Shown: positions 22,829-32,774, counted from the first letter of the stretch. The stretch: DNA of 64,000 nt from Mercurialis annua (GCF_937616625.2 NC_065571.1:54917651-54981650); one strand, 5' to 3'. Notes: generated from the sequence alone by a model not told the origin. A program made the numbers and translations.

Positions 22829-24646
22829 AACCTCCTCACACTTAACCTTTGCTTGTCCTCAAGCAAGAAATAAATCTTACTCTACAAAATATGTTAGAAA
22901 TCCTTAGCATATAACTTAACAATAAATCAATAAAAGAAATCCCCGACCCTATGAATAATATGAAAAACAATCTTCTAAAACCGACAACTAAATAATGATG
23001 CAATCAAATAACAATAATAATTTTATGACATAATTCAATATAACAACGGTTACTAACTCATTAGTACAAGGTCAAATTGAATCACACTTCAAGCTTCACT
23101 ATCACTTGCGGGACATGGAAAATAATCAATTTTTCCACTTAAGCAAATCATAGCACAATTTAGTAAAAAACTAAGCTAATGGCATCAATATTTCAACAAG
23201 TAGGGTATATAACAAAGAAAGCTCACAATTGAAAACATGAATACTCACCATAAGCTTGCTCATAGTCCCGGACTCCGCTACTTGATTCGGTAATCAACAA
23301 AAATCATATGGTCTTTTATTGGGTTGTAATGTGGCTAAGGTAAAGGGTAGGTAAAAAGGATAAAACAAAGGCTAATTATCAACTTAATAAACTATTTATT
23401 ACTACTATTAACTTCTAGGTCGATCTAACTCCGCTTTTGCGTTTATATGAACTTATAACTTTCTTTTCTTTTTGAATTACGCTCTCCTCATTGCTTTTTG
23501 CAATCTCAGAAATTTTTCTTCTTTTTAGCTATTACTTGCAAATTTTTTAACTCTTTTTTTTTTCTTTCAATCTTTTTTCAAGGCGCAATCTTAATCTTTT
23601 AAGCACAATGTAGTTCACTTTCTCTTTTCACTAATCTCGAGTTATTAATCACCTATATTTATCATAGTCATAACAAATAATATATAAAGTCGATAAGGTA
23701 AACAAAAGAGGTAAAGCATAGAACGGTAAAGGGTAAAATACGGTAAAAACAATAAAAAGGTTTAAGGCTCAAATTGGTGTAATCTAGGGAATAAAGGGTA
23801 GTCTATTTAAGTGGTCTAAAAGAAAGGTTATACCTAATTGCCATAATCATCTAATTGTTGAAAACTCAACCGTGTAACTTTAAACGGACACCGAGCAAGT
23901 TCTAGGAATAAAACATAAAATCAACACTCACAACAAGGAAATTAAGCTCAAAACTCTCAAAAGTGTGTAGTGTCATACCATAAACTCAATTCCTACAAGA
24001 ATTATGCTACTTATGCCAAAAGTTTGAAAACGACTATACAAATAAACAATCGACATGTCATGAATCCGCATCAAGTTATTCAATTATGTTTCAACGATTT
24101 GAACAAGTCTAAATTTTGAATTCACCCTTATTTCATCGGATTATGTCAACGAATTATTAAGTCATTAAGCAAGCATCACTTATCAATTGTCGAATTAAGA
24201 AGTCGCGTTCATACATTCATTGATTCGGGGAAATCTAAGATTGACAAATTAATTAAGATACACACCAAATCAACTAACACTTTCATATTTAAAAGACAAA
24301 GATTTAAAGCGATACAAGACATTGAAAATAAACTACTAACACCCTAACAACACCCTAAAACAATCTATTAAAGCATAAAAACACAAGAAAAATAAAATAA
24401 TAATAAAAAAACAAACACATACTAACCCTAAGAAAATATAATAATAATAAAATAAATAAAAAATCCTAACTAAACGATATGTTTTTCCCCCATCCTCACA
24501 CTATTTCATGCAATGTCCTCAGTGTAATGAAATAAAAAAAATTAAAAAAACATGAGTGTAAGATGAAAGGAAAATAATACCTCTTGGGATTGCCTCCCAA
24601 GTGCGCTTTAGTTAGAGTCTAAAGCTTGACTCTTTGCATAAGGTTG
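22829..24646. other. Non-coding 3' half of internal region 2
   Basis: Copy of 18278-20095; one base change was noticed by eye (near 23038, A for T). No ORF of note. Confidence 0.7.
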
Positions 24647-25684
24647 CTAAAAATAAAACCTAACATGAGGAAGCCGTCTTGGTAGCATCTTCTCCCTTTT
24701 TTTTCTTGTTGGCTCCTTCGAATAAAACTCGGATGATATAGAGTATGCTTGTACTCTATAGTAGGGAACATGAGGAGTATGAAGCATATTTATATATTTA
24801 GTATTATTTCCATCATACTCGGAATCAAATCCTTCTAAGAATGGATCTTTAAAATCAAAGGTTTTATTAAATTCCTTGTAGAGTACCGTAATACCAAATT
24901 GCTCTCCACTTTCATTATTTAAGCTCATGGGTGTTGTAACTGGGTGGAAAATCGGAGTTTCAAGTTCGCCATCCTCACACTGTTCTTTTTCGACCTCTAC
25001 ATGTACCTTTATTGGATGATGTCCAACTAAAGCATTGACATATGGAGTTTCAGCCATCTCATCGTCACTATTGATCGGCACATCGTCAACTTGAACCACC
25101 TTCGTAACATATGGACTGTCAAGTGATTTTCCGCTTCGAAGCTCAATTACTTTTACTTGCTCTTTTAGATTTGATTCTGTTGTAGATGGTAGACCATCTT
25201 GAGCTATATTTTGAATCAAAATAGCCAATTGAGAAATTTGCGTCTCAAGACGGTGGTTGACCGCGGCTTGATTTTGGAAACCGGTTCTCATCTCCTCAAT
25301 GAATTCGTCAATCTTGCTTCCTTCATCCACATTCCAATTTTGCTGAAAATCCGGTGATTGTTGTGGTTCATTATCAAAGTTGGAATTGAAATCCCATTCG
25401 TTATGATGTGGGTGATAACTTGAATTAAAGTTCAAATTTTCATTGAAGTTCTCCCAAGTATCGTTCCAACCATAAGTTTCACTATCTTGCCATTGATCAC
25501 CCATATAGTTGGCATGTCCATTCCAATCTGGATAGAGTACATGACAGTCAGCTCGAGTATGACCAAAATCCCCACAAATTTCACAGTTATACTGAAAATT
25601 TCGGTACTGCATATAATTTTGATTCCATGCCATTACTCTTTCCAAAATAGGTACACCAAAAACAAATTGAGAAAAAACCAACAA
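24647..25684 (-). CDS. Gag C-terminal protein of non-autonomous gypsy-type element, intact copy
   Basis: 345 residues. A CCHC zinc knuckle CEICGDFGHTRADC (about residues 34-47) is followed by an Asn/Trp-rich linker. Then comes the block NHRLETQISQLAILIQ ... LPSTTES ... KVIELRSGK, which matches the C-terminal gag region of Athila/Tat-type plant gypsy elements. An acidic tail ends in a basic KEPTRKKREKMLPRRLP. The gag core domain that normally precedes the knuckle is absent, and no protease follows. It may bind RNA; whether it still packages element RNA is unknown. The first Met gives MLVFSQF; a later Met (MAWNQNYMQY) is an equally good start. Confidence 0.85.
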   Translation of the reverse strand: MLVFSQFVFGVPILERVMAWNQNYMQYRNFQYNCEICGDFGHTRADCHVLYPDWNGHANYMGDQWQDSETYGWNDTWENFNENLNFNSSYHPHHNEWDFNSNFDNEPQQSPDFQQNWNVDEGSKIDEFIEEMRTGFQNQAAVNHRLETQISQLAILIQNIAQDGLPSTTESNLKEQVKVIELRSGKSLDSPYVTKVVQVDDVPINSDDEMAETPYVNALVGHHPIKVHVEVEKEQCEDGELETPIFHPVTTPMSLNNESGEQFGITVLYKEFNKTFDFKDPFLEGFDSEYDGNNTKYINMLHTPHVPYYRVQAYSISSEFYSKEPTRKKREKMLPRRLPHVRFYF

Positions 25685-25825
25685 ATATCAAATTTCCTGC
25701 ACACCCAAAAACAAGAACACCCCACGTAAAATCCAATAAACACAAAAAAATAAAAATAAAAAACAGAAAATAAAAGCTAACACAATCAAGAATATAATAC
25801 TCTTAATTTATTAAATACGCAATTG

Positions 25826-25843
25826 TCCCCGGCAACGGCGCCA
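25826..25843 (-). promoter_or_regulatory. Primer-binding site, tRNA-Asp type (right unit)
   Basis: Identical to 21275-21292 and in the same position relative to its LTR. Confidence 0.88.
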
Positions 25844-25849
25844 AAAACT

Positions 25850-27379
25850 TGTTGGCAAATAATCGCAAGTGTACGATATCGCTCAAGTAATATAACTTGG
25901 AAGACCAAGTATCGATCCCACAGAGACAATGGACTTAATCACTAATTTCAAATATTCTTTAATCGGCTAGCTAGAAAAATCAATAGGATTTTGTAATTTA
26001 ATTAAACTAATATAAACTGAAAACAAATAATAAAATAGGGTTTAAAACAATAAGATTAAAAAGTTCAAGGATTGATAATCCCAAATAAATAAGTAAAATT
26101 ATGGAATAGGATTTTTTAGTGATTTTATCGCGAATCGAGCTATTCTAAAGCACCGAATCCCGCCCTCTCAAGCCTCAAAGATCCGAATAAAATCACAACC
26201 TAATTAACTAACCAATTATTAACTCGCTCTCACGATATTAAAACTGAATTAAATAATCAAATTATAATTATGAAGCAAACTCAATGACTACCTAAATTCC
26301 AACCCGCTCTCACGGCGTTTTTCTCTAAGTTCTTAATTATCTATGTCTATTTAATTAACAATCTCTCAATTAGTTAATTAAACACAAAATCATGAACTAA
26401 GTAGCTAATTTAATCCAAGCAATAAGATTAATAATTAAGACACGAATTAATACTAATCCATCCAATCCAAATAATTACCAATTTATAAGTTCATATCAAC
26501 CCTCGAACAAGGGTTTTAGTTACTCATAATAAAACTGAAACAAAACAAGAAGGATGATGAAGAAGAAAGCATAATTAAACAATAAATACCGGAGTTGTCA
26601 ATTTCGGAAAGAATCGTCTTGATTAAGCTTGAAATCTTCAACAATCGTCTTGCAGAAACTAATTATAAACTACTTATAAACTGCTGGAAAAAACTAAACT
26701 AAAACGCTAATCTAAGAGAAAATAATTAAAACTAATGTATTCTAAATTATTCTACATTATTCTACATCTTAAATTGAGTCTAGTACAAGGTCTTTATATA
26801 GTAGGAGAAGTTCCGGAGTCTTCTAATTCGTATTACAAATCAATTTGTAATAGGAATTGTAATTGTAATTTGAGGAGGAATTTCAGTCCAATTCAAAGTC
26901 TGCTGCACGTGTATTTTTCTTCTTTCCCGTTCGGGAAACCATAGTTCCGTTCGTGACATGCCCAATTTTCTTCTTTCCCGAACGGGAACCTCTTTCACGT
27001 TCGAAAAAACTTGAATCCGAAAGCTTTGAGATGTGATTTCTTCTTGAGTCCCGAACGGAACAAGGCCTTCTCGTTCGGGACTCATGCTCATTCTGCATGG
27101 TTCCCGTTCGGGAAACCTTTGTTTCGAACGGGAACAACCTATTCTTTTCTCAATCTCGTTCGTGAACTTCAATTCCTTCGTCCGCAAGCTACGCTTTTTA
27201 CTCGTACACGCAATCCACCATAAATTTGCCCCAAATAGTCGTTTTTCACCTAATTTCCACTGAAACACTAACAAACACTATTAAACGTAAAAACGCCAAA
27301 TAATGTATAAAAACAATACTACACATGATGAAAACCGAGTAAAATCGACCCTAAATATAGGAGTAAAATACTCCTATCA
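25850..27379 (-). repeat. LTR 3 (right, outer 5' LTR as transcribed)
   Basis: 1530 bp. Three private bases were seen: CTACCTAAATTCC near 26294, AATCTCTCAATT near 26366, and CCATCCAATCC near 26462. Confidence 0.93.
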
Positions 27380-27434
27380 TCGACCTATCTTCTGTCGAAG
27401 GTTCTCTGAAATCTTTCTTGAGAGCTTCACTCGT
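27380..27434. repeat. 55-bp duplication of LINE ORF1 at the right edge of the LTR array
   Basis: Second copy of 16693-16747 (one mismatch). It directly follows the terminal CA of LTR 3 and is followed by the LINE ORF1 ATG (27435-27437, minus). Confidence 0.93.
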
Positions 27435-27462
27435 CATATTTTTTCAATTTTGAGTTTTCGTT
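27435..27462 (-). mobile_element. LINE 5' leader and ORF1 start codon
   Basis: The minus strand reads 25 bases of leader, then ATG, which continues ACGAGTGAAGC into the 55-bp repeat (MTSEAL...). This is the detached start of the ORF1 found at 15155-16747. Confidence 0.85.
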
Positions 27463-27480
27463 GTGAGTAATTAATTATTA
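27463..27480. repeat. LINE target-site duplication, right copy
   Basis: GTGAGTAATTAATTATTA, identical to 10943-10960. Confidence 0.92.
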
Positions 27481-28904
27481 ACAAAGCATTATTTAACTGC
27501 TAAAAATGCAATGTGTAATGAAATGAAACTTTTATATAATGGAGTATTTTTAACAATTAATAATATAATTTACCATTCCTTTTTTTTAATCAATAAATAA
27601 ATACACATTGCATCTCAGCGAATCTTAATCGAAGCCGTTCATCCCACCACAAACAATTGGGCATTCAATCTAAAGTCTAAACACACAAATACCAAACACC
27701 TTTTTATTTCAAAAAGGACATTCTTTCTCGCCGCACCCATTAACTCATATGAAATCTTACAGCCATGGCTACACCCAACAGATCAAAACCGAATTGATAA
27801 TCTGGAGCAGCAATTTGCTGCAGAGCATCTTTACCGGAAAATTGCTCTTTTACCTTGTTCTTTTTTATCGAACTTCCCGATTTGTAAACTTTAAATAAAT
27901 TAAAAAGTGGATTAGAAAAGAATTGATAAACACCTGCAATAATAATTGTAATATATAACTCTAGTATTATGAACAACAATAATTCTAAAATTGTATGTTC
28001 TCTCTTTGCAAAAACTAATTTACAGTGTTCAGTATATTTATAAGGATTAAGAATATAAGATCAAGGAAAAATATATGGACATGTCGCTTCCACATAAGCT
28101 AGTTCAACCGTAGAAACTTACTCATAAAGTTGCTTCTTCAATTGCAACAGGGAAATAACGGTGTTGTAACGGTGTTTAGCACCGTTTCTGCTAAATTACA
28201 TCATGTGTCTATATGCAAAGTAAAAGTCTTTGTCGGCATGTAGTAATGATTAACTTAACTTTTGCATGGACGGTTTTTCACCAACGGTGTTAAATTTCTC
28301 CACCCACATGGACTGTAACGAAGTAAAAGTCCTTAATGGACTACAAAACTTACAAATTATCTTAAATATCTAACTACAGGTTGCCCAAAGCAGAAATTAG
28401 GAAGGGTTATAAGGGGAAGTGAAAGTTACTATACAATGTACAGTGTTTTTCACTTCTTCTTTATATGTTTTATATAGATAAACATTTATCTCAGCTCTTT
28501 TTTATGATAATGAGAACTGACTTAATAAAAAATTTAAAGAAAAGTGATTTATTGAGAAAGTAGAGTTAAAGTAGGATCATATTTAAAAAAGTGATTTATT
28601 GAAAAAGTTTTAAAAAAAAAGCATAAGAAGCAGATGTTAGTTTGAATAAAGTTGTTATGACTGTTATTTGTTTAAAATTTGTAACTGAAATAAAAGATTA
28701 AATAGTTTAATTGAGCAATTGAGCAATTGGTACATGCATAATATGCTTAACATTTTTTTGGTTTTTTAGAATTATTTAAAATATAACAAGTAATCAAAAA
28801 CATATTGGGTGCTTAGCTAATCTTAATTTCTATTTTTATTTTTAGGTATACGGTGCTTTCAAGGGGCAAATATGCAGTTTCTTAGCTTTTTGTTAGCAAC
28901 CAAT
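27481..28904. other. Intergenic sequence with one unexplained short frame
   Basis: A minus-strand frame (27740-27979) is preceded by a splice-acceptor-like TTGCAG near 27936. It reads FSGKDALQQIAAPDYQFGFDLLGVAM, which is more balanced in composition than its surroundings. I do not recognise it; it could be a last exon or a gene fragment. The rest is AT-rich with no other feature seen. Confidence 0.3.
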
Positions 28905-28907
28905 GAA

Positions 28908-29730
28908 CACTACTAGAAAACAGTCGATTAGCGACAGATTTAGCGATGGATTTTGAATCCGTCGCTAAATCCTAAAAAAAATTGGCGGGAATCATCCCGC
29001 CAATTTTGTTTTCTCCTTTTTCGACGGATTTTGTAATACGTCGCTAAAAGTATTATTTTTATAAAAAAATTATTAATTTCAAAAATTATTAATTAAAAAA
29101 ATAAATATTAATTTAAAAAATATTAGTTAAAAAATAATTTATTAAAAAAATAATAATTTATTATTTGTTATTTTTATTTAAAATAATTATTAAAAAATAA
29201 TTTATTACTTATTTATTTAAAAATAATTAGTATGAAAAAATAATTACTTTATATTACGGGAGTAAATTGCGGGAGTAACTTTTTATTACTTTCAGATATA
29301 TTTAAATATAATATACATAGATATATAACTAGAATATGAGTTAGTTGAGGTGGAGTTACGCGCGAGGGAATTATAAGGTTAAAGAGGATTGGGTGGGAGC
29401 AATATGAAGGATGGGTGACCTACTGGGAAGTTGGAAAATTTGTGAAAATTGCGGGTGGGTGTGTTACGAAGGGCGACCGATTAAATAATATTTCATTTTA
29501 TAATTTTAATTAAAAAATTAATTTTTTTTATTTTTAAAAATTAGCGACGGATTTAAATCCGTCGCTAATTTGTTAAAAATCTGTCGCTAATTTTTTTTAT
29601 CCCGTCGTTAAAATTTTAGCGACGAGAAATATAGCGACGGACTAAGTCCGTCGCTAAATGTGATTAGCGACGGATTTCTGCCATTTAGCGAAGGAAAAAT
29701 CCGTCGCTAAATAGCTGTTTTTTAGTAGTG
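28908..29730. mobile_element. Non-autonomous CACTA-type element (823 bp)
   Basis: Inverted ends CACTACTAGAAAACAG and CTGTTTTTTAGTAGTG, flanked by the 3-bp duplication GAA (28905-28907 and 29731-29733), fit En/Spm (CACTA) elements. Subterminal zones carry many copies of TAGCGACGGATT in both orientations, the expected transposase-binding arrays. No transposase is present. A short central block (29340-29480) is GC-richer and 5S-like. Confidence 0.88.
29377..29434 (+). other. 5S rRNA-like segment inside the CACTA element
   Basis: ATGGGTGACCTACTGGGAAG differs by one base from ATGGGTGACCTCCTGGGAAG near the 3' end of plant 5S rRNA as I recall it. The preceding bases (GGTTAAAGAGGATTGGGTGGGAGCAA, split by this segment's start) also align loosely with the box A/intermediate region of 5S. 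It is not a complete 5S gene, since the 5' half is missing. Confidence 0.6.
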
Positions 29731-29733
29731 GAA

Positions 29734-30084
29734 GATGTAAAGTTTTTGTTTTCAAAATGTTAGTAATTCTATATTTGAATTGTTATGTAACACATTTTTA
29801 TTCTCAATTAGTTTATTGTGTACGTGCGTTGTACGTGGTTTATATTTTTTATTTATTTATCATAATTTATATTTAAAATTGTTAAACATAATTTTTTAAT
29901 TATATATGTATCGTAATTATATTTGAAATTACTACATGTAATTTTCTTTTATAATAATATAATAAGCTAATACTTATAATCATATAAAGACGGCAACATA
30001 TAAAATGTACTAATTGTATATGATTTTTAAAATTCATTTCTTGCAATCCCCAAAATTTAAGCTATGTACGGTCGTAAATATATT
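29734..30084. other. AT-rich spacer with a possible Helitron 3' end
   Basis: On the minus strand the imperfect hairpin CCACGTACAACGCACGTAC is followed by ACAATAAACTAA and then T (29808-29838), which resembles a Helitron 3' end. The rest shows nothing. Confidence 0.3.
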
Positions 30085-30234
30085 GGTAACAATTTATTTT
30101 TATCTATTTTTAATGCAGGTGTGATGCACATGGTTAATTAATATAGTGATTGATAATGTGATCCGTTAATGTATTATTTATAATAATAAATATAATAAGA
30201 TAAATTTTTAATTTACATGACATGTTTAATATAT
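30085..30234. repeat. 150-bp direct repeat, copy 1
   Basis: Shares GTAACAATTTATTTTTATCT, GTGATGCACATGGTTAATTA and GTATTATTTATAA with 30515-30659, about 430 bp to the right in the same orientation. Roughly nine bases in ten match. The origin is unknown; repeated subterminal sequence of a mobile element is possible. Confidence 0.75.
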
Positions 30235-30514
30235 AATTTTTTATTAATAAATATATATTTTCAATTTATTAATTGGTATTTTACTATTTATATTTGAAAT
30301 TATTGGGCATGACTTTTAAATGATTAATTAGAATTAGGAAAAAAAATTAATAGTTAAAGTTGAGATGTCATGTAAAGAAATTAGTTATTTCTATGAAAGT
30401 GTTAGTGGTTGATTATGATTAGAAACAATTTCTAAGAGTTTAAGTTTATAAATTATGAAGAGGTGAATGAAAATATTTCCCCCGCTAAAACACTTTTATA
30501 TATGTTATAGAATT

Positions 30515-30659
30515 TGTAACAATTTATTTTTATCTACTTTTAATGCAAGTGTGATGCACATGGTTAATTAATATAATGATTGATAATGTGATTCCTTAAT
30601 GTATTATTTATAACAATAAATATAAAAAAATAAATTTTTAATTTCCATAACAGGTTAAA
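30515..30659. repeat. 150-bp direct repeat, copy 2
   Basis: Second copy of 30085-30234; it ends exactly where the LTR-like sequence at 30660 begins. Confidence 0.75.
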
Positions 30660-31060
30660 TGTAATATCCCGTGTTTTTCGATCACGTTTCAAGTTGATTT
30701 TGGGCTCGTTTTCTGGTGGTTTGTTTCGTTTTGGGTTACATTTTGATTCGGGATGCTTCCGGGTTCGATTTTATATCGAACCGGTCCAGTTTAGGCCGGG
30801 CCTGCTTGTGTGCAATGTGCCCCCCACACTCAGCGAGTTTGACATGTCTATAAATAGACATGTCATCGCACATATTTTTTTTTTGAGATTTTAAACAAAA
30901 CCCTAGTCGTCCGAAAATCCTATAACGCTCTGAAAAACAATACCCATTATCCCTTTCATTTAAATCAAATTCGGTAAGTAAATCATATTTGTTTCCTTTG
31001 TTTATTCGTTTCGATATCGTTATTATCGTTCTTGATTCATATCTCGTTTGTTTTAGTTAT
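30660..31060 (+). mobile_element. Gypsy-like LTR fragment
   Basis: Begins TGTAATATCCCGTG, like the LTR at 46925 (TGTAATATCCCGTA). Both carry a TATA box about 190-320 bp in, followed by an ACAAACCCTA- or ACAAAACCCTA-like leader and a TTCGGTAAG / TTTCGATATCGTT block (30970-31021 here, 49819-49867 there). The right border is not defined and no matching internal region follows, so it is a solo or truncated LTR. Confidence 0.6.
30841..30864. promoter_or_regulatory. TATA box inside a perfect inverted repeat
   Basis: Arms GACATGTCTA and TAGACATGTC surround TAAA, so the TATA box (CTATAAATAG) is the centre of a 10-bp perfect palindrome. Confidence 0.6.
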
Positions 31061-31898
31061 AATCTGAGATTCTTTTCGACCATTCATCTCTACTTAACGC
31101 ACTCATCAATCCTTTCGTGTTGGATTCGAAATTGGTACGTAAATATTCTGGATTTTTCCAAACTGGTAAAACAAAAATTGTCGAAAATATCGATGATTCA
31201 AGTGATGATCAAAATCTTGGTGATTTTATGAAGTTCAAAAGGGTGAATCATCTATGCAACGAACCAGTTTCTCCCGATTGAATCAATTGGATGTTTTTGT
31301 TGCAAATCAAAAAGAACAATCTTCTGCAATTGCATCCATTGAAAATAAGCTGAGTGTCATTACGATGTTGTGCTTGTGATCGAGAAATATTTAGGCATCG
31401 AGCAACAATTCAAGACAAGTTGCTTACTGTTATTATTTAAGTTTGTTTTTTTAGCTAATTTTTTTATTGCAGTTTAATCCGACTGCTGATGACGACTAAT
31501 CTTAGTAAAGACTTTAAGGATTTTGGTGATGAAAATACAGATGCAATTAATTTTGTAAGTATAATTGTGTTATTTTATATTTTTATAATTTTTAGGAATT
31601 GTAGCTTAAATTATTATTGTTAACAATATTTTCTTTCGGATGATGTGCTTGTCGTTAAACGAGCTGAGAATGTTGGTGAAAAGAAAATTGATGACGTTGT
31701 AATGACTGATCTTCAGATAATAAATACCTTGGAGATGTATTTTTTACGTATAATATTTGTATACAATAATTTTTTTTTTAATTTCAAATTGATGAATATA
31801 AGTCCTCAATAAACCTTTTTTAACCACGCCAAATCACCCGGTTCATCGAAAATATTAACTATTCTGCACTATTTAAACACAGCTTTTACCTCTATTGG
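31061..31898 (+). other. Degenerate coding-like remnant
   Basis: Fragments read as protein-like in the plus direction: ENIDDSSDDQNLGDFMKFKR (from about 31180), then INQLDVFVANQKEQSSAIAS (about 31280), broken by stops. Further on, SDDVLVVKRAENVGEKKIDD (about 31638) follows. It is probably a decayed gene or transposon ORF; the family is not recognised. Confidence 0.35.
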
Positions 31899-31908
31899 TT
31901 CTATATAT
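31899..31908 (+). promoter_or_regulatory. TATA box of the GDU-type gene
   Basis: TCTATATATA lies about 65-75 bp upstream of the ATG, with a CCACCACAAAACAGTAACACC leader-like sequence after it, in good position for the start of a short-leader mRNA. Confidence 0.6.
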
Positions 31909-31971
31909 ACCACCACAAAACAGTAACACCCTTTCCATTAAAAACCCTAAAAAAAAGTGAGAAGAAAAAAA

Positions 31972-32271
31972 ATGGAAATGAGTAGTCCTCCTCCTAGCAA
32001 CTCTTCACCAGCTGCTGGATTTTGGCATTGGAATTCTCTGACGCTATATCTGTTTATTGGGTTAACTCTGACGTTTGGTCTTATTGTTTTTTCTTTGGTA
32101 GCTCTTATGTGTTCTTTTGGTAATCATAGTCGATCAAGAACTGGGGATGAGGATGATGTTGCAGGGAAACAAGTTGAAATAAGGGTGGATTCCGGTGAGC
32201 CAAAGATTGTTGTTATTATGGCTGGTGACCAGAATCCTACTTTCTTGGCCGAGCCTAACCCTACAAATTGA
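31972..32271 (+). CDS. GLUTAMINE DUMPER-type membrane protein
   Basis: 99 residues, single exon. A Ser/Pro-rich N-terminus precedes WHWNSLTLYLFIGLTLTFGL, the start of one membrane segment (about residues 20-45). A cytosolic tail then carries VVIMAGDQNPTFLAEP. The VIMAG motif after a single membrane helix defines the plant GDU family, which promotes amino-acid (notably glutamine) export when overexpressed and works with a ubiquitin ligase. The open frame extends five codons upstream but has no ATG there; ATG at 31972 (MEMSSPPP) is the start. A complete copia element begins 170 bp after the stop codon. Confidence 0.93.
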   Translation: MEMSSPPPSNSSPAAGFWHWNSLTLYLFIGLTLTFGLIVFSLVALMCSFGNHSRSRTGDEDDVAGKQVEIRVDSGEPKIVVIMAGDQNPTFLAEPNPTN

Positions 32272-32440
32272 CGGTAAGAAGATATCCGGTGACCGGCCGG
32301 TAACTAGATGGCTGAAGAAGAAGAAGAAGAAGACCAACTCATTTAGCAACTCCCACTTCATCTTCCTCCTGTTGTAACTATGAATCTTGCAATTTTGTGT
32401 TCATGATTTTGTTGTTTTTAGGATGAATTATAGTAATATA

Positions 32441-32774
32441 TGTTGGAAGATGGTAGGCCCTTTAATTAATAATACTCACAAACACACTCCACACACAAAG
32501 AAAGAAAGAAAGGAAGTAAGCAATATGTTTAAACTTTTATATTTGCTTTTCTTGATTTGATATGAAACATTACATGCCTATTTATAGTACTTTGTAAATC
32601 AACGTATACAAAGTTTATTTAACTTTAGCTTAATTAATATAAAGCTAACTTATAGATTTAATGCAAGTAACTTCATAACACATCCATAACCTAACACTTA
32701 ATACATGGTAACTTAAACTAAGTTTTATTAATTACGTTTCTTAGTTTAATTCATTTCAAGTTTAACTTATAACA
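32441..32774 (-). repeat. Copia 3' LTR (as transcribed)
   Basis: 334 bp. It is bordered on the internal side by a purine tract on the minus strand, ACAGGGGAG (32775-32783), the likely plus-strand primer. Confidence 0.95.

Larger units (their letters stand above)
16748..27379 (-). mobile_element. Tandem non-autonomous Ty3/gypsy-type array, LTR-internal-LTR-internal-LTR
   Basis: Three 1530-bp LTRs (TG...CA ends) alternate with two 3021-bp internal regions; total 10,632 bp. Read on the minus strand, each internal part begins with a primer-binding site complementary to the 3' end of plant tRNA-Asp and ends with a short purine tract before the next LTR. The only coding capacity is the C-terminal part of a gag protein. 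No protease, RT or integrase is present, so it is a large retrotransposon derivative that would need proteins in trans. Adjacent copies differ at only a handful of positions, so the array is young. Confidence 0.93.
10961..27462 (-). mobile_element. L1-type LINE interrupted by a nested LTR array
   Basis: Bounded by a perfect 18-bp target-site duplication, with a short poly(A) tail at the left (10961-10968) and the 5' end at the right. After subtracting the nested insertion and one copy of the 55-bp duplication, the LINE is about 5.8 kb. That is a normal full length, with a 5' leader of only about 25 bases before the ORF1 ATG at 27437. Gene order is ORF1 (nucleic-acid binding) then ORF2 (endonuclease, reverse transcriptase, RNase H), as in plant L1-clade elements. 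Both ORFs are damaged. Confidence 0.93.

Noticed and set aside
16748..27379. Two independent insertions with normal 5-bp duplications
   Set aside because: No 5-bp duplication flanks either unit or the whole array, and the central LTR is shared; one compound insertion fits better.
29377..29434. Functional 5S rRNA gene
   Set aside because: Only the 3' part aligns, with many changes outside the core, and it sits inside a mobile element.
31957..31971. GDU start five codons upstream
   Set aside because: The first codon there is GTG; the first ATG is at 31972.
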